A stretch of 64,000 bases of DNA from Streptococcus halotolerans. Its GTDB lineage: Bacteria > Bacillota > Bacilli > Lactobacillales > Streptococcaceae. The notes below the pieces were generated by a model. That model was not told the DNA's origin and made no database searches. It saw only the letters and a program-made list of their open reading frames with translations. The stretch spans positions 1,897,001 to 1,961,000 of the forward strand of contig NZ_CP014835.1 in the NCBI RefSeq assembly GCF_001598035.1. The letters are read 5' to 3'. A program made the translations under genes and the position numbers. Below are positions 62,702 through 64,000 of this stretch, in pieces (position 1 is the first letter of the stretch; every line of letters begins with the position of its first letter).

Positions 62702-62733
62702 GGCCACTTCCTAAGCAGGGAGTGGTTTTTTGT
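62702..62733 (+). terminator. Terminator after rpsR
   Basis: CCACTTCC (62704-62711) pairs with GGGAGTGG (62718-62725), followed by TTTTTTG. Confidence 0.8.
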
Positions 62734-62739
62734 TTTATC

Positions 62740-63156
62740 ATATCTAATAGTCACTCTGTGATCAAATTCGCTTTGAAGTGACTTGAGGCTCCTAAAATTC
62801 CAAAAAAAGTTACCATTGTACCTATTTTATTAGCTTTTATTCGCATAGCGTGATAAATGAGATTTTTGATTGTAACAGTTGTCTAGTTTTGATAAGTGAT
62901 GACATTGACGAAAAAATCTTTAGACGCCATTTTCTAATAGCTTTTGAGGAGCGTGATGTCAGGAATTTGTAAGAGATTGTATATTACAATCAAAAACGGT
63001 TACCTTTGCAGAGTATCAAAGGCTTAACTGTACAAGCGTAAAAGATAAGTCTTAGTTGAGATCGTAAGCTTGGTGTGCTAAAAACTCAAAAAAATTAGCT
63101 CAATTGGCGGTGAAAGACCTTGTTGTTTTAAGGGCGAGGCATTATGTGAATGTGTT
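62740..63156. other. Gene-free stretch after rpsR
   Basis: About 415 bp with no supported gene or strong structure before the family A repeat. Confidence 0.5.
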
Positions 63157-63262
63157 ATAATCGAATGAATTAAGGTTGAGACAACGAACTGAGATGCGGA
63201 CAGCACTTGAGTAGAGCAAGGCGAAAGTGACGATGTCTCAACCTTAATTCAAAAGACTATAG
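63157..63262 (-). repeat. 106 bp interspersed repeat, family A copy 3 (MITE-like)
   Basis: Reverse-complement copy: TATAATCGAATGAATTAAGG ... CCTTAATTCAAAAGACTATA, with the core GGCGAAAGTGACGATG matching the other copies. In this copy the arms are better paired (GGTTGAGACA..TGTCTCAACC), so it can fold into a long hairpin. Confidence 0.85.
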
Positions 63263-63295
63263 TTTACTGAATGAGTTCTTTCAGCCGCATACTGA

Positions 63296-63329
63296 AAAAG
63301 CCAAACATCAAAACGGATGTTTGGCTTTA
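63296..63329 (-). terminator. Terminator of the DUF1129 gene
   Basis: AAGCCAAACATC / GATGTTTGGCTT, followed on the minus strand by TTTTTC. Confidence 0.8.
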
Positions 63330-63333
63330 GTCG

Positions 63334-64000
63334 TTATCTTCGAGGTGTAGCTTGTGCTGACATAGCACTCAAAATATTGTATTTTTTCTTGAGGTAGTAG
63401 CGGATAGCAAAAGCGACTGCGCCTATTAGAATAAGTAAGAGCGGAGGTAATTGTGGGTTGATAGCTGCTGGTAAAAAGGTAGTGGCACTAAACAGAACTA
63501 ACCAACCGATCATCAGAAGTCCTAAGAGACCAATGCTTTTCCAAAAATTTGGGCGTTGGGATTTTTCTTTGCCCATATGACGATAGATATAGTAGTAAGT
63601 GGTGTAGAGAAAGGCTCCGCCACCTAGTCCAACAACTATTAGTGATAATAAACCGTAAGATTGGGTTTGGTTATTGGTAAGAGCAAGGAGACCTGTGATG
63701 ACGCCAAGGAAACCAAGCCAAAAGAGTGAAGCATCCGTCCACATAAGCCAAGGGTTTGTATTTTTGGCTTCTTGAGCTTCTGCTTTTATCTCTGCTTCTG
63801 ATTTAGTGAATTGCGCAGCCCACGTTGTTGGAGCCCCGAGGAAAGAACGCGCGGGAATACCATTTTTTTGATTTTCTTCGATGGTTGGCAAAATATCTTC
63901 TAAAATAGTTTTAATTTCAGTATCTGATTTGCCGTCTTGTATCAATTGTTTAGTAGCAATGTGAATAAATTCTTGATTTTTGTGAGTGAGATTGTTTAAA
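63334..64000 (-). CDS. DUF1129 membrane protein, N-terminus beyond the window
   Basis: The frame stays open to the window edge; the first called start (TTG 63945) is internal, since upstream codons read NLTHKNQEFIHIATKQLIQDGKSD, the usual DUF1129 N-terminal region. The cytoplasmic part (KTILEDILPTIEENQKNGIPARSFLGAPTTWA) is followed by about four transmembrane helices (residues roughly 75-190 of the visible part) and a short basic tail. Function unknown. Confidence 0.85.
   Translation of the reverse strand, partial: LNNLTHKNQEFIHIATKQLIQDGKSDTEIKTILEDILPTIEENQKNGIPARSFLGAPTTWAAQFTKSEAEIKAEAQEAKNTNPWLMWTDASLFWLGFLGVITGLLALTNNQTQSYGLLSLIVVGLGGGAFLYTTYYYIYRHMGKEKSQRPNFWKSIGLLGLLMIGWLVLFSATTFLPAAINPQLPPLLLILIGAVAFAIRYYLKKKYNILSAMSAQATPRR

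Overview
The window is chromosomal DNA of a low-GC Gram-positive bacterium, almost certainly Streptococcus (pyogenic-type content; species not determined). Supporting signs are the dinB / recD2 / lepB / rnhC, rlmB / yacP, rplM-rpsI, rpsF-ssb-rpsR and yloU-fakA blocks, streptococcal-type RadA and RpoE, consensus AGGAGG ribosome binding sites, and many IS fragments and ~106 bp interspersed repeats.

Layout. 1-8.2 kb: DNA polymerase IV (+), then on the minus strand RecD2, signal peptidase I, RNase HIII, a formate/nitrite-type channel and two NAD(P)H:FMN-type flavoproteins with a CcpA-like cre site over their promoter. 8.3-18.8 kb: DUF454, a truncated RpiR regulator, dut, radA (apparently starting at AUC), rlmB, yacP, a DegV/FakB protein, rplM-rpsI with an L13-type leader, a ThrE-like exporter, an iron alcohol dehydrogenase and rpoE. 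18.8-24.7 kb: a decayed stretch with a repeat and an 18-codon relic of pyrG, then lytS-lytT-lrgA-lrgB with two LytTR-type direct repeats before lrgA, and a membrane-anchored hydrolase. 24.7-32.7 kb: tRNA-Leu whose terminator carries an ISL3-family insertion, fba, rpmB, yloU-fakA, a group II intron remnant, an SPFH protein and an IS200 relic. 32.7-42.2 kb: a 39-residue putative metal-homeostasis protein under an AdcR-like site, a polar amino-acid ABC transporter, uppP, an Old Yellow Enzyme, thioredoxin, and a MarR-controlled glycine-betaine/choline-type ABC transporter. 42.2-51.8 kb: accessory redox and detoxification genes, including a MerR regulator with two 19-bp-spacer target promoters, an alcohol dehydrogenase, a HAD phosphatase and mutY.

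52.2-55.4 kb is the most unusual part. After an IS3 element and a solo IS end, a consensus promoter (TTGACA-17-TATAAT) drives an ~890 nt transcript that encodes at least four micro-ORFs of 14-20 codons, each with its own Shine-Dalgarno site. All four carry RYKNGD at residues 8-13, with largely synonymous nucleotide differences between copies. A fifth divergent relic and a rho-independent terminator follow, then tRNA-Thr and a second group II intron remnant. I do not recognise this peptide family.

55.4-64 kb: a LysR-flanked redox operon (NTF2-like, NAD(P)-binding, TMEM175-like, SDR, aldo/keto reductase), relics of IS1182 and IS630 elements, rpsF-ssb-rpsR, and a DUF1129 membrane protein cut by the window edge.
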